From Burkholderia paludis (GTDB taxonomy: Bacteria; Pseudomonadota; Gammaproteobacteria; Burkholderiales; Burkholderiaceae): a stretch of DNA of 64,000 nucleotides. The notes beneath the pieces are model-generated. The model saw only the letters and a program-made list of their open reading frames with translations. It had not been told where the DNA came from and did not search any database. A program made the position numbers and the translations under genes. Position 1 is the first letter of the stretch; every line of letters begins with the position of its first letter. Shown one piece after another: positions 8,885 to 16,804 of the stretch. The DNA lies in NCBI RefSeq assembly GCF_000732615.1, contig NZ_JPGL01000022.1, positions 62,001-126,000 on the forward strand, written 5' to 3'.

Positions 8885-10297
8885 TCAGCCGAGGTGGCTC
8901 TGGGACGCCGCGTACAGCTCCCGGAACGTGCGCCCGGTCGGCGTCGGCATGTCGCGCGTATCCATCCAGCCGCCCATCATCGGCAGGCGCCGCAGCGTGC
9001 CGCCGTCGCCGCCCAGCCGCTCCAGAACGCGCACCGCGAGCTTGGTCGTCAGCGCGTACAGCATCGGCCGCCGTGCGAAGAAACCCCACGCGGCGAGCGC
9101 CGCCCGCTCGCGCCAGGGCCGCAAGTGCCGCTCGACCTGCTTCTCGCGCAGCGTGCGCAGCAGTTGCGACAGCGGAATCCCGGCCGGGCATACGCTGTCG
9201 CATTCGCCGCACAGCGTCGCGGCCTGCGGCAGGTCGAGCGTGCGCTCGAGCCCGACGTAGCTCGGCGTCAGCACCGATCCCATCGGCCCCGGATAGACCC
9301 AGCCGTACGCGTGGCCGCCTACCTTCTGATAGACCGGGCAATGATTCATGCACGCGCCGCAGCGGATGCAGCGCAGCATCTCCTGGAACGCTCCGCCGAT
9401 CAGTCCCGTACGGCCGCCGTCGACGAGCACGACGTAGTTGTGCTCCGGGCCGTCCTCATCGCCGGGCCCGCGCGGCCCGGTCAGCAGCGAGAAATAGTTC
9501 GACGTCTTCTGCCCCGTCGCGGAACGCGGCAGCAGGCGCATCGCGGTCGCGAGATCCTCGAGCGTCGGCAGCACCTTCTCGATGCCCGTCACGGCGACAT
9601 GCACGCGCGGCATCACGGTGCACATGCCCTCGTTGCCTTCGTTCGTGACGATGGCGACCGAACCCGTCTCGGCGATCACGAAATTGCCGCCCGTCACGCC
9701 CATGTCGGCCGACATGAAGTGCGGGCGCAGCACCTCGCGGGCCTCGCGCGTCATGTCGGGAATCTCGGTCAGCCGCTCGCGGTGGTGCGTGCGTGCGAAC
9801 AGGTCGGCGATCTCGTCCTTGTCCTTGTGCACGACGGGCGCGATGATGTGGCTCGGCGGCTCGTTGTCGTTGATCTGCAGGATGTACTCGCCGAGGTCCG
9901 TCTCGATCGACTGCACGCCCATCTCCGCGAGCACCGCGTTCAGGCGCATTTCCTCGGACACCATCGACTTGGTCTTGATGACCTTCTTCACGTCGTGGCG
10001 GCGCGCGATGTCCGCCACGAGCCGCGCGGCATCCGCGGTCGTTTCGGCGAACAACACCGTCGTGCCGCGCCGCGTCGCCTCGCGCTCGAACGCTTCGAGC
10101 CAGACGTCGAGGTTCTCCAGCGCACGGTTGCGACGCGCCTTGAGCGCGGCGCGGGTCGCCGGGAAGTCGATTTCGGTCATCGCGTCGGCGCGCGCGGACA
10201 CGAACTTCGTCGACAGCTTCTTCAGGTTCTGCTGCAGGCGCTGGTCGGCCAGCTTCTGGCCGGCGCGCGCCTTGAAATGCATCGATTGGACTTGCAT
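8885..10297 (-). CDS. lutB: LutB/LldF-type iron-sulfur oxidoreductase subunit
   Basis: This is a 470-residue iron-sulfur protein of the LutB/LldF family, part of the L-lactate oxidation complex in other bacteria. The N-terminal part is the LUD domain. Two 4Fe-4S motifs follow, CIRCGACMNHCPVYQ and CGECDSVCPAG, and the C-terminal segment ends TGRTFRELYAASQSHLG. I chose the ATG at 10297 by homologous length; another ATG lies five codons in, and neither has a strong ribosome site. It follows lutA by 35 bases, so the two are probably one operon. A lutC gene, usual in this system, is not found next to it. Confidence 0.9.
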   Translation of the reverse strand: MQVQSMHFKARAGQKLADQRLQQNLKKLSTKFVSARADAMTEIDFPATRAALKARRNRALENLDVWLEAFEREATRRGTTVLFAETTADAARLVADIARRHDVKKVIKTKSMVSEEMRLNAVLAEMGVQSIETDLGEYILQINDNEPPSHIIAPVVHKDKDEIADLFARTHHRERLTEIPDMTREAREVLRPHFMSADMGVTGGNFVIAETGSVAIVTNEGNEGMCTVMPRVHVAVTGIEKVLPTLEDLATAMRLLPRSATGQKTSNYFSLLTGPRGPGDEDGPEHNYVVLVDGGRTGLIGGAFQEMLRCIRCGACMNHCPVYQKVGGHAYGWVYPGPMGSVLTPSYVGLERTLDLPQAATLCGECDSVCPAGIPLSQLLRTLREKQVERHLRPWRERAALAAWGFFARRPMLYALTTKLAVRVLERLGGDGGTLRRLPMMGGWMDTRDMPTPTGRTFRELYAASQSHLG

Positions 10298-10332
10298 CGC
10301 GGTATCGGGGGAAAAGTGAGCGGAACCGGGCG

Positions 10333-11055
10333 TCAGACGTCGCCCGCCAGCACCTGCGCGACGTGCAGCACGCGCGTGTCGCGGTCGCCGGTGCGGCGCA
10401 ACCGCCCTTCGATGTTCAGCATGCAGCCGAGATCGCCGAGCACGACGGCGCCGGCGCCCGATGCGCGCACGTTCGCGCATTTTTCGTCCGCGATGGCCGC
10501 CGAAATGTCGCCGTACTTGACCGCGAACGTACCGCCAAAGCCGCAGCAGTGCTCGCAATCCTTCATCTCGGTGACCGCGACGCCGCGCTGCGCGAGCAGC
10601 GCGCGCGGCTGCGCCTTCACGCCGAGCTCGCGCAGGCCCGAGCACGAATCGTGATAGGTGACGGGCCCCGTGAACTCTCCCGGCGCGAGCGACACCTTCG
10701 CGACGTTCGCGAGGAAGTCGGTCAGCTCATGGACTTTCTGCTGGAACCGCGTGTAGCGCCCCATCAGTTCGGGATCGTCGCGGAACAGGTCGCCGTAATG
10801 CGCGCGAATCATCCCGCCGCACGAACCCGACGGTGCGACGACGTAATCGAACTGCTCGAATTCGCGCAGCGTCTTTTCCGCGAGATCGCGCGCGAGCGCG
10901 CGGTCGCCCGAGTTGTAGGCCGGCTGGCCGCAGCAGGTCTGCGCAGGCGGCACGATCACCTCGTAGCCGGCGTCGCGAATCAGCTTGAGCGCCGAGAAAC
11001 CGATTTCGGGACGCATCAGATCGACCAGGCAGGTCACGAACAAACCGACTCGCAT
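10333..11055 (-). CDS. lutA: LutA/LldE-type (Fe-S)-binding subunit
   Basis: This is a 240-residue protein of the LutA/LldE (CCG domain) family. Two cysteine-rich CCG domains are seen, one around TCCGQPAYNSG and one around HCCGFGGTFAVKYG. The family forms complexes with LutB/LldF and LutC/LldG for L-lactate oxidation, or is related to the glycolate oxidase GlcF. The ATG at 11055 has a clear GAAGGAG ribosome site; the upstream extension of the frame has none. It is divergent from an IclR-family regulator, which probably controls it. Confidence 0.92.
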   Translation of the reverse strand: MRVGLFVTCLVDLMRPEIGFSALKLIRDAGYEVIVPPAQTCCGQPAYNSGDRALARDLAEKTLREFEQFDYVVAPSGSCGGMIRAHYGDLFRDDPELMGRYTRFQQKVHELTDFLANVAKVSLAPGEFTGPVTYHDSCSGLRELGVKAQPRALLAQRGVAVTEMKDCEHCCGFGGTFAVKYGDISAAIADEKCANVRASGAGAVVLGDLGCMLNIEGRLRRTGDRDTRVLHVAQVLAGDV

Positions 11056-11238
11056 ACGTGCTCCTTCGAGAAAACGGCTCTCATTATCCGCCGTTTGGCC
11101 GGCGAGACCAACGCCGGCCCGCACGCAAGCCCGCACTGCGCAAAACGAGGATTTCCTCGAACGGCGTTCGCTTTTTTCACGATACGAGATACAATCGTTC
11201 CAACACCGCTTGACGCGTCAACCGATTTCTCCCCCGAC

Positions 11239-12048
11239 ATGAGCCAACCCACCCCGGATTCAAAAACGTCGATCCAGGTGATCGAACGCATGATGCGGCT
11301 GCTGGACGCGCTCGCCGCGCACAGCGATCCCGTCAGTCTGAAGGAGCTTGCGCAGCGGACGGAGCTGCACCCGTCGACCGCGCACCGCATCCTGAACGAC
11401 ATGGTGACCTGCCGCCTCGTCGACCGCTCCGATCCCGGCACGTATCGCCTCGGCATGCGGCTGCTCGAGCTCGGCAACCTCGTGAAGGCGCGCCTGTCGG
11501 TGCGCGACGCGGCATTGATGCCGATGCGCGAGCTGCATCGCCTCACCGGACAGACCGTGAACCTGTCGGTACGTCAGGGCGACGAGATCGTCTATATCGA
11601 GCGCGCGTATTCGGAGCGCTCGGGAATGCAGGTCGTCCGCGCGATCGGCGGCCGTGCGCCGCTGCACCTCACGTCGGTCGGCAAGCTGTTCCTCGCGGCC
11701 GACGAAACGTCGCGCGTACGCGCCTATGCGACGCGCACGGGGCTGTCCGGCCATACGCAGAACAGCATCACCGACATCGCGAAGCTCGAGCGCGAGCTGA
11801 CGATCGTCCGCCAGCAATCGTGCGCGCGCGACAACGAGGAACTGGAGCTCGGCGTACGCTGCATCGCGGCCGGCATCTACGACGATTCGGGCAAGCTCGT
11901 CGCCGGCCTGTCGCTGTCGGCGCCGGCCGATCGCCTCCAGGATGCGTGGCTCGGCCAGTTGAGCCGCACGGCCCTCACCATCTCCGAATCGCTTGGCTAC
12001 CGGCCGGCGCCCGACAAGGATGCGGACGGGCTGCAGCGGCAGGCATGA
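11239..12048 (+). CDS. IclR-family transcriptional regulator
   Basis: This is a 269-residue regulator. Residues 10-75 form the N-terminal winged helix-turn-helix (SLKELAQRTELHPSTAHRIL). The rest is the IclR effector domain, with the typical VRQGDEIVYIE, LHLTSVGKL and ELGVRCIAAGIYD segments. IclR proteins respond to small organic acids. It is divergent from lutAB with about 180 bases between, which suggests lutAB as target; the ligand is unknown. The frame is open far upstream, but the ATG at 11239 gives the normal family length. A terminator follows its stop. Confidence 0.9.
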   Translation: MSQPTPDSKTSIQVIERMMRLLDALAAHSDPVSLKELAQRTELHPSTAHRILNDMVTCRLVDRSDPGTYRLGMRLLELGNLVKARLSVRDAALMPMRELHRLTGQTVNLSVRQGDEIVYIERAYSERSGMQVVRAIGGRAPLHLTSVGKLFLAADETSRVRAYATRTGLSGHTQNSITDIAKLERELTIVRQQSCARDNEELELGVRCIAAGIYDDSGKLVAGLSLSAPADRLQDAWLGQLSRTALTISESLGYRPAPDKDADGLQRQA

Positions 12049-12083
12049 GCCCGCTCTCGCCTGCCCCGGTTCTCCCGCACAAA

Positions 12084-12113
12084 TAAAAAGCCCCGCGAAT
12101 GCGGGGCTTTTTT
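12084..12113. terminator. Intrinsic terminator
   Basis: AAAAAGCCCCGC and GCGGGGCTTTTT flank a four-base loop, with T-runs on both strands. It serves the IclR gene (plus) and probably the convergent endopeptidase gene (minus). Confidence 0.9.
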
Positions 12114-12152
12114 TCAGCCGATCGGCGCGGCGGCGAACCGCCGCAGGCGCGA

Positions 12153-13325
12153 TCAGGTACCGCCGTTCGCGGCGTTGGCCGCCGTCAGGCGCTCGCCGCC
12201 GCCGGCGTCGAGCCAGTTGCGCAGGCGCGCCGCGTCGGCGAAGCGCGAATACTTGCCGAACGAATCGAGCAGCACCATCACCATCGGCCGGCCGTGGATC
12301 GTGGCCTGCATCACGAGGCATTCGCCTGCCTCGTTGATGAAGCCCGTCTTCTGCAGGCCGATATCCCACGAGCCGTTGCCGCGGATCAGCGCGTTCGTGC
12401 TGTTGTACGCGAGGTTGCGCTTGCCCGTGTTCACCTCGTAGCTGCGATCGGTCGAGAACTGGCGGATCATCGGGTACTGATACGCGGCATTGACCATCTT
12501 CACGAGGTCGCGCGCGCTCGACACGTTCGAGCTGGACAGGCCGGTCGAATTCTCGAAATGCGTATCGGCCATGCCGAGCGACTTCGCCTTCGCGTTCATC
12601 GCGGCGATGAACGCCGGACGACCGCCCTGGTAGTAACGCGACAGCGCGGCGGCCGCGCGGTTTTCCGACGCCATCAGCGCGATGTGCAGCATGTCTTCGC
12701 GCGACAGCACCGAGCCAACCGACAGGCGCGAGCCCGTGCCCTTCTCGTAGTCACGGTCTTCGTCGGTGACTTCGATCTGGTCGGTCATCGGGGCCTTCGA
12801 GTCGAGCACGACCATCGCGGTCATCAGCTTCGAGATCGACGCGATCGGCACGACGGCATGCGAGTTCTTGTCGAACAGCGGCTCGCCGGAATTCTGGTCG
12901 ACGACGTACGCGACGCTCGAGCGCAGTGCGAGCGCGTCGGGCGTGTCGTGCAGGCCGAACGCCTGGCCGACGCTCTGCCGGCGCGGCTGGAACGCGACCT
13001 TGCGGACCGCGACGTGGTGGCCGGCATGCACGCCGTTCGCCGCGAGCGTGACGCGCTTGCGCGAGGCCTTCGCGCGCGGCGCATCGGCCGCAGCGACCTT
13101 GGCGGATTTGTCGGAGGCAGCCTTCGCCGACTTCTTCTTCGCGGACGAAGCAGGAGCGGCGGCCTTCTTCTTGGCGGCCTGTTGATGGGTCTTCGCAGTG
13201 GCGGCAAAGGCGTCAGCAGGCGTGACGGACGCAGCGGTCGCCAGCAAGGCGACTGCGACCGACACGGCCGTGCCGAGCGTCATGCTCTGCAACAATCTGC
13301 GCGGTGAAAACGATTCGGCTTTCAT
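12153..13325 (-). CDS. pbpG: D-alanyl-D-alanine endopeptidase (PBP7-type, S11 family)
   Basis: This is a 390-residue periplasmic serine peptidase of the S11 family, resembling PBP7, which cuts peptidoglycan cross-bridges. A signal peptide covers about residues 1-42 (LLQSMTLGTAVSVAVALLAT core, then ADAFA). A Lys/Ala-rich, low-complexity linker (about 43-115) precedes the catalytic domain. Catalytic motifs are SxxK at Ser163-Lys166 (ASISKLM), SEN at 220-222 and a KTG box (QKTGFINEAG). I chose the ATG at 13325 because it starts a good signal peptide; its ribosome site is weak. The gene symbol follows family resemblance. Confidence 0.88.
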   Translation of the reverse strand: MKAESFSPRRLLQSMTLGTAVSVAVALLATAASVTPADAFAATAKTHQQAAKKKAAAPASSAKKKSAKAASDKSAKVAAADAPRAKASRKRVTLAANGVHAGHHVAVRKVAFQPRRQSVGQAFGLHDTPDALALRSSVAYVVDQNSGEPLFDKNSHAVVPIASISKLMTAMVVLDSKAPMTDQIEVTDEDRDYEKGTGSRLSVGSVLSREDMLHIALMASENRAAAALSRYYQGGRPAFIAAMNAKAKSLGMADTHFENSTGLSSSNVSSARDLVKMVNAAYQYPMIRQFSTDRSYEVNTGKRNLAYNSTNALIRGNGSWDIGLQKTGFINEAGECLVMQATIHGRPMVMVLLDSFGKYSRFADAARLRNWLDAGGGERLTAANAANGGT

Positions 13326-13988
13326 TGGGGTCTGGACAAAGCGGGCGGGAGGTTTCCGCAAGTGTAGTTAAAGCTGAAAAAAAGAGCAATATTAGGCACT
13401 TACCGATTGTCGTTAAACCGGAATGTAAGGGTCGGCCAACTTCGGTCGATCGACCCGCCCGCTCCCATCGAAAAAAATCATGGGACGCACTGCCCGACAG
13501 CGCCCGTCTCCCGATTACCACGCGCTTAATTGAGATAACGTCACTTCGGAGGCGATTTAAAGCGGGGAAACTACGTATCCGGCGCTCGGAGTGCCAAGGG
13601 GCGCCGGTCTCGACGGTGGCGGCACGTCGCCACGGCACGCGCATCGCAACGGCGCGTTTTCGACCGGAACAGAAGGATAACGTTCCACAGGCCTGTCAGG
13701 TTTACCTGTGCGTGATCATGGTGCGCCACGCTTGCCCGGCGATTGTGCGCACCATCTGGGAACGCGCGCTGGTAACGCGCCTGAAACCGATTCCGGACAG
13801 GCTCGATAACTCGTTGTTTTATCGATAATTTGTCGCGATTGTGCAACGCACAAAAAATACTTGACAACGGTTTTCTCTGCCCTAAAATAAGCCTCATTGC
13901 TGCGTTGCACAAAGCGCGCGCATCCGAGGTTCCCCAGCGTAGTGCCCTTTCCCCTGCGATCGACACGATCGCTTTTCAGGAGCTTGAC
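13326..13988. other. Long intergenic region between endopeptidase and phasin genes
   Basis: This is a 663-base divergent region. Near its left end the minus strand has TTAACG (13411-13416) and TAATAT (13389-13394) with a 16-base spacer, a plausible endopeptidase promoter. The right end holds the phasin promoter. The middle, about 13420-13830, is open in some frames but shows no ribosome site, recognisable motif or Burkholderia-like codon use, so I do not call a gene. Confidence 0.55.
13840..13911 (+). promoter_or_regulatory. Phasin promoter with flanking TGC-N3-GCA dyads
   Basis: TTGACA (13861-13866) and TAAAAT (13883-13888) are spaced by 16 bases, a strong sigma-70-type promoter. TGTGCAACGCA at 13840-13850 and its exact reverse complement TGCGTTGCACA at 13901-13911 flank it. 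Each contains a TGC-N3-GCA dyad. Such TGC-rich dyads resemble binding sites of the polyhydroxyalkanoate repressor PhaR, which controls phasin genes in other bacteria. Confidence 0.7.
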
Positions 13989-14555
13989 ATGTCTTTGCTG
14001 ACCCCCGAGCAAATCGCCGCTGCACAGAAAGCCAACCTCGAAAGCCTGTTCGGTCTGACGACCAAGGCGTTCGAAGGCGTCGAAAAGCTGATCGAACTGA
14101 ACCTGCAAGTCGTGAAGTCGACGCTGGCAGAGGGTCAGGAAAACGCGCAGCGCCTGCTGTCGGTGAAGGACGCACAGGAACTGATCGCGCTGCAAGCCAG
14201 CCTGTCGCAGCCGGTCGCGGAAAAGGTGCTGTCGTACGGCCGTCACCTGTATGAAATCGCATCGTCGACGCAAGCCGAGTTCGCGAAGGTTGCCGAAGCG
14301 CAATTCGAAGAGCAGAACAAGAAGGTCCAGGCACTCGTCGACAACGTCGCGAAGAACGCCCCGGCCGGTTCGGAAACGGCTGTTGCCGCCCTGAAGTCGG
14401 CGCTGAACGCTGCGAACACCACGTACGAAACGGTTCAGAAGGCCACGAAGCAAGCCGTCGAGATCGCCGAGACGAACTTCAACGCCGCGGCTGCCGTCGC
14501 GACGAAGGCTGCCAGCGCCGCTGCTGCACGTCGTTCGACCAAGCCGGCCGTCTAA
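13989..14555 (+). CDS. phaP: Phasin family protein (PHA granule surface)
   Basis: This is a 188-residue phasin, a protein coating polyhydroxyalkanoate granules. It begins [23 protein letters not shown], typical of the PHASIN_2/TIGR01841 type. It is almost wholly alpha-helical and amphipathic, has no cysteine, and ends in an Ala/Lys-rich tail (ARRSTKPAV), the sort that may contact DNA or polymer. The ATG is preceded by AGGAGCTTGAC. The strong promoter and possible PhaR operators fit abundant, polymer-linked expression. A terminator follows. Which of several phasin paralogues this is cannot be told from the window. Confidence 0.92.
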   Translation: MSLLTPEQIAAAQKANLESLFGLTTKAFEGVEKLIELNLQVVKSTLAEGQENAQRLLSVKDAQELIALQASLSQPVAEKVLSYGRHLYEIASSTQAEFAKVAEAQFEEQNKKVQALVDNVAKNAPAGSETAVAALKSALNAANTTYETVQKATKQAVEIAETNFNAAAAVATKAASAAAARRSTKPAV

Positions 14556-14574
14556 GCGTCCCCCGCTCCTGAAA

Positions 14575-14598
14575 GAGCCGCGCCCAGCGCGGCTTTTT
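14575..14598 (+). terminator. Phasin gene terminator
   Basis: AGCCGCG and CGCGGCT arms with a five-base loop are followed by TTTTT, 20 bases after the phasin stop codon. Confidence 0.85.
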
Positions 14599-14691
14599 CG
14601 TTTGCGGCGCCGGAACACGCGATCGGGACGCGCTTGCATGCATTGCCGCCCGACTCGGCACGACGCACACACCGCAGGCCGCGCACCAACG

Positions 14692-14732
14692 AAAACGCCG
14701 CCGCCCGGGAAACCCGGGCGGCGGCGTTTTTC
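14692..14732. terminator. Terminator of the pyruvate dehydrogenase operon
   Basis: A very long hairpin has arms of 18 bases (AAAACGCCGCCGCCCGGG and its complement), only a short loop, and T-runs on both sides. It lies just after the lpdA stop on the minus strand. Confidence 0.88.
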
Positions 14733-14766
14733 ATGGCCGGCGCGTGGCCGGCCGTTGCCGGTCGCG

Positions 14767-16533
14767 TTACTTCTTGCGTTGCGGCGGCAGATCCGTACAG
14801 ACGCCTTCGTACAGTTCGGCGGCCATGCCGACCGATTCGCCGAGCGTCGGGTGCGGGTGGATCGTCTTGCCGATGTCTTCCGCGTCCGCGCCCATCTCGA
14901 CGGCGAGGCACACTTCGCTGATCAGGTCGCCCGCGTTCAGGCCGACGATGCCGCCGCCGATCACGCGATGAGTTTCCTCGTCGAAGATCAGCTTCGTGAA
15001 GCCTTCGTCGCGGCCGTTCGCGATCGCGCGGCCCGATGCCGCCCACGGGAACACCGCCTTGCCGTACTTGATGCCTTCGGCCTTGCACTGGTCTTCCGTC
15101 TTGCCGGCCCACGCCACTTCCGGATCGGTATAGGCGACCGACGGGATCTGCAGTGCGTCGAAGTACGCCTTCTCGCCGTGCGCGGCTTCCGCTGCGACGT
15201 GGCCTTCATGCACGGCCTTGTGCGCGAGCATCGGCTGGCCGACGACGTCGCCGATCGCGAAGATGTGCGGGACGTTCGTGCGCATCTGCTTGTCGACGTC
15301 GATGAAGCCGCGATCCGTGACGGCAACGCCCGCCTTGTCGGCGCCGATCTTCTTGCCGTTCGGGCTGCGGCCCACCGCGACGAGCACGAGATCGTAGCGC
15401 TGCGCTTCCGCCGGCGCCTTCTCGCCCTCGAACTTCACGTAGATGCCGTCTTCCTTCGCTTCCGCGCCGACCGTCTTGGTCTTCAGCATCACGTTGCCGA
15501 AACGCTTTGCGTTGTACTTTTCCCAGACCTTCACGAGATCGCGATCGGCGCCCATCATCAGGCCGTCCATCATTTCGACGACGTCGATCTCGGCGCCAAG
15601 GGTCGAGTACACCGTTGCCATTTCGAGGCCGATGATGCCGCCGCCGATCACGAGCATCCGCTTCGGAAGCTGGCGCAGTTCGAGCGCGCCGGTGGAATCG
15701 ACGACGCGCGGGTCTTCCGGCATGAACGGCAGCTTCACCGCCTGCGAGCCCGCCGCGATGATCGCCTGCTTGAACCGGACGACCTTCTTGCCGTTCTCGC
15801 CCTGCACTTCCATGTGGTACGGATCGACGAATGCGCCGACGCCCGTCACCACTTCGACCTTGCGCGCCTTCGCCATGCCGGCGAGGCCCGTCGTCAGCTT
15901 CCTGACGACGCCGCCCTTGAAATCGCGCAGCTTGTCGAGGTCGACCTGCGGCTTGCCGAACGTGATGCCGTGCGACGCGAGCGCCGCGGCTTCTTCGACG
16001 ACGAGCGACGTATGCAGCAGCGCTTTCGACGGAATGCAGCCGACGTTCAGGCACACGCCGCCGAGCGTCGAATAGCGTTCGACGAGTACTGTCTTCATGC
16101 CGAGATCGGCGGCGCGGAACGCGGCCGAGTAGCCGCCGGGGCCGGCGCCGAGCACGAGCATGTCGCATTCCACGTCGACGGCGCCTGCGTAGCTGCCGGC
16201 TTGCGGCGCGGGTGCCGGAGCGGCTGCGGCCGGTGCCGGCGCGGCGGCTGCGGGCTTCGCCGCTTCGGGCGCTTTCGCGGGGGCGGCGGCACCGGCTGCT
16301 GCGTCGACGATGGCGATGACGGTGCCTTGCGAGACTTTCTCGCCGGCCTTGACCTTGATTTCCTTGACGGTGCCGGCGACGTCGCTGGGCACTTCCATGG
16401 AGGCCTTGTCCGATTCGAGCGTGATGAGCGTCTGCTCTTTTTCGATCACGTCGCCCGGCTTCACGTTGACTTCGATGACATCGACGCCGCTGAAATCGCC
16501 GATATCCGGAACCTTGACTTCGATGAGACTCAT
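14767..16533 (-). CDS. lpdA: Dihydrolipoyl dehydrogenase (E3) with N-terminal lipoyl domain
   Basis: This is a 588-residue E3 of the pyruvate dehydrogenase complex; it reoxidises dihydrolipoyl groups with NAD. Unlike the usual E3 of about 470 residues, it begins with a lipoyl domain (residues 1-78), with lipoyl lysine Lys43 in ESDKASM, and an Ala/Pro linker to about 115. The FAD motif is [11 protein letters not shown] (128-138), the redox-active disulfide is Cys161/Cys166 ([13 protein letters not shown]), and the C-terminal HPHPTLGES gives the catalytic His-Glu pair. Lipoyl-E3 fusions are known in beta-proteobacteria and Neisseria. It is the last gene after aceE and aceF. Confidence 0.96.
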   Translation of the reverse strand: MSLIEVKVPDIGDFSGVDVIEVNVKPGDVIEKEQTLITLESDKASMEVPSDVAGTVKEIKVKAGEKVSQGTVIAIVDAAAGAAAPAKAPEAAKPAAAAPAPAAAAPAPAPQAGSYAGAVDVECDMLVLGAGPGGYSAAFRAADLGMKTVLVERYSTLGGVCLNVGCIPSKALLHTSLVVEEAAALASHGITFGKPQVDLDKLRDFKGGVVRKLTTGLAGMAKARKVEVVTGVGAFVDPYHMEVQGENGKKVVRFKQAIIAAGSQAVKLPFMPEDPRVVDSTGALELRQLPKRMLVIGGGIIGLEMATVYSTLGAEIDVVEMMDGLMMGADRDLVKVWEKYNAKRFGNVMLKTKTVGAEAKEDGIYVKFEGEKAPAEAQRYDLVLVAVGRSPNGKKIGADKAGVAVTDRGFIDVDKQMRTNVPHIFAIGDVVGQPMLAHKAVHEGHVAAEAAHGEKAYFDALQIPSVAYTDPEVAWAGKTEDQCKAEGIKYGKAVFPWAASGRAIANGRDEGFTKLIFDEETHRVIGGGIVGLNAGDLISEVCLAVEMGADAEDIGKTIHPHPTLGESVGMAAELYEGVCTDLPPQRKK

Positions 16534-16650
16534 ATACGTCCCCTTCTTGTTTAGCTGCTGACAGAGGGAGAGGGCTCAACCGCTGAACGACGGCCTGACT
16601 GGAGAACGGGGTCCTGGGCAGCACCACCTTTGCCGTCCGCCCAAGGACGC

Positions 16651-16720
16651 GCCTTTCTTTTGGTTACTTTTCCTTGGAAGACCAAGAAAAGTGACCGCCG
16701 CCCCGCGCAGGGGCGACGCC
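16651..16720. repeat. Dispersed intergenic repeat of Burkholderia type
   Basis: This lies in the 270-base gap between aceF and lpdA, which has no gene. GGTTACTTTTCCTTGG and CCAAGAAAAGTGACC form an imperfect inverted repeat around AAGA, followed by CGCCGCCCCGCGCAGGGGCG, which contains its own small GC-rich dyad. From memory, this sequence type occurs many times between genes in Burkholderia and relatives. Copy number cannot be checked here. Confidence 0.55.
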
Positions 16721-16804
16721 AATAGACCATCAGCAATACAGGTTCAACGACGGGGCATGGATGACCGACAAGAAACCCACGCCCCTGCGAGAGCCCTCAG
16801 CTCA

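Noticed and set aside
13304..13828. Open frame of about 170 codons between the endopeptidase and phasin genes
   Set aside because: It overlaps the start of the endopeptidase gene, has no ribosome site or recognisable domain and has codon use unlike the neighbours.
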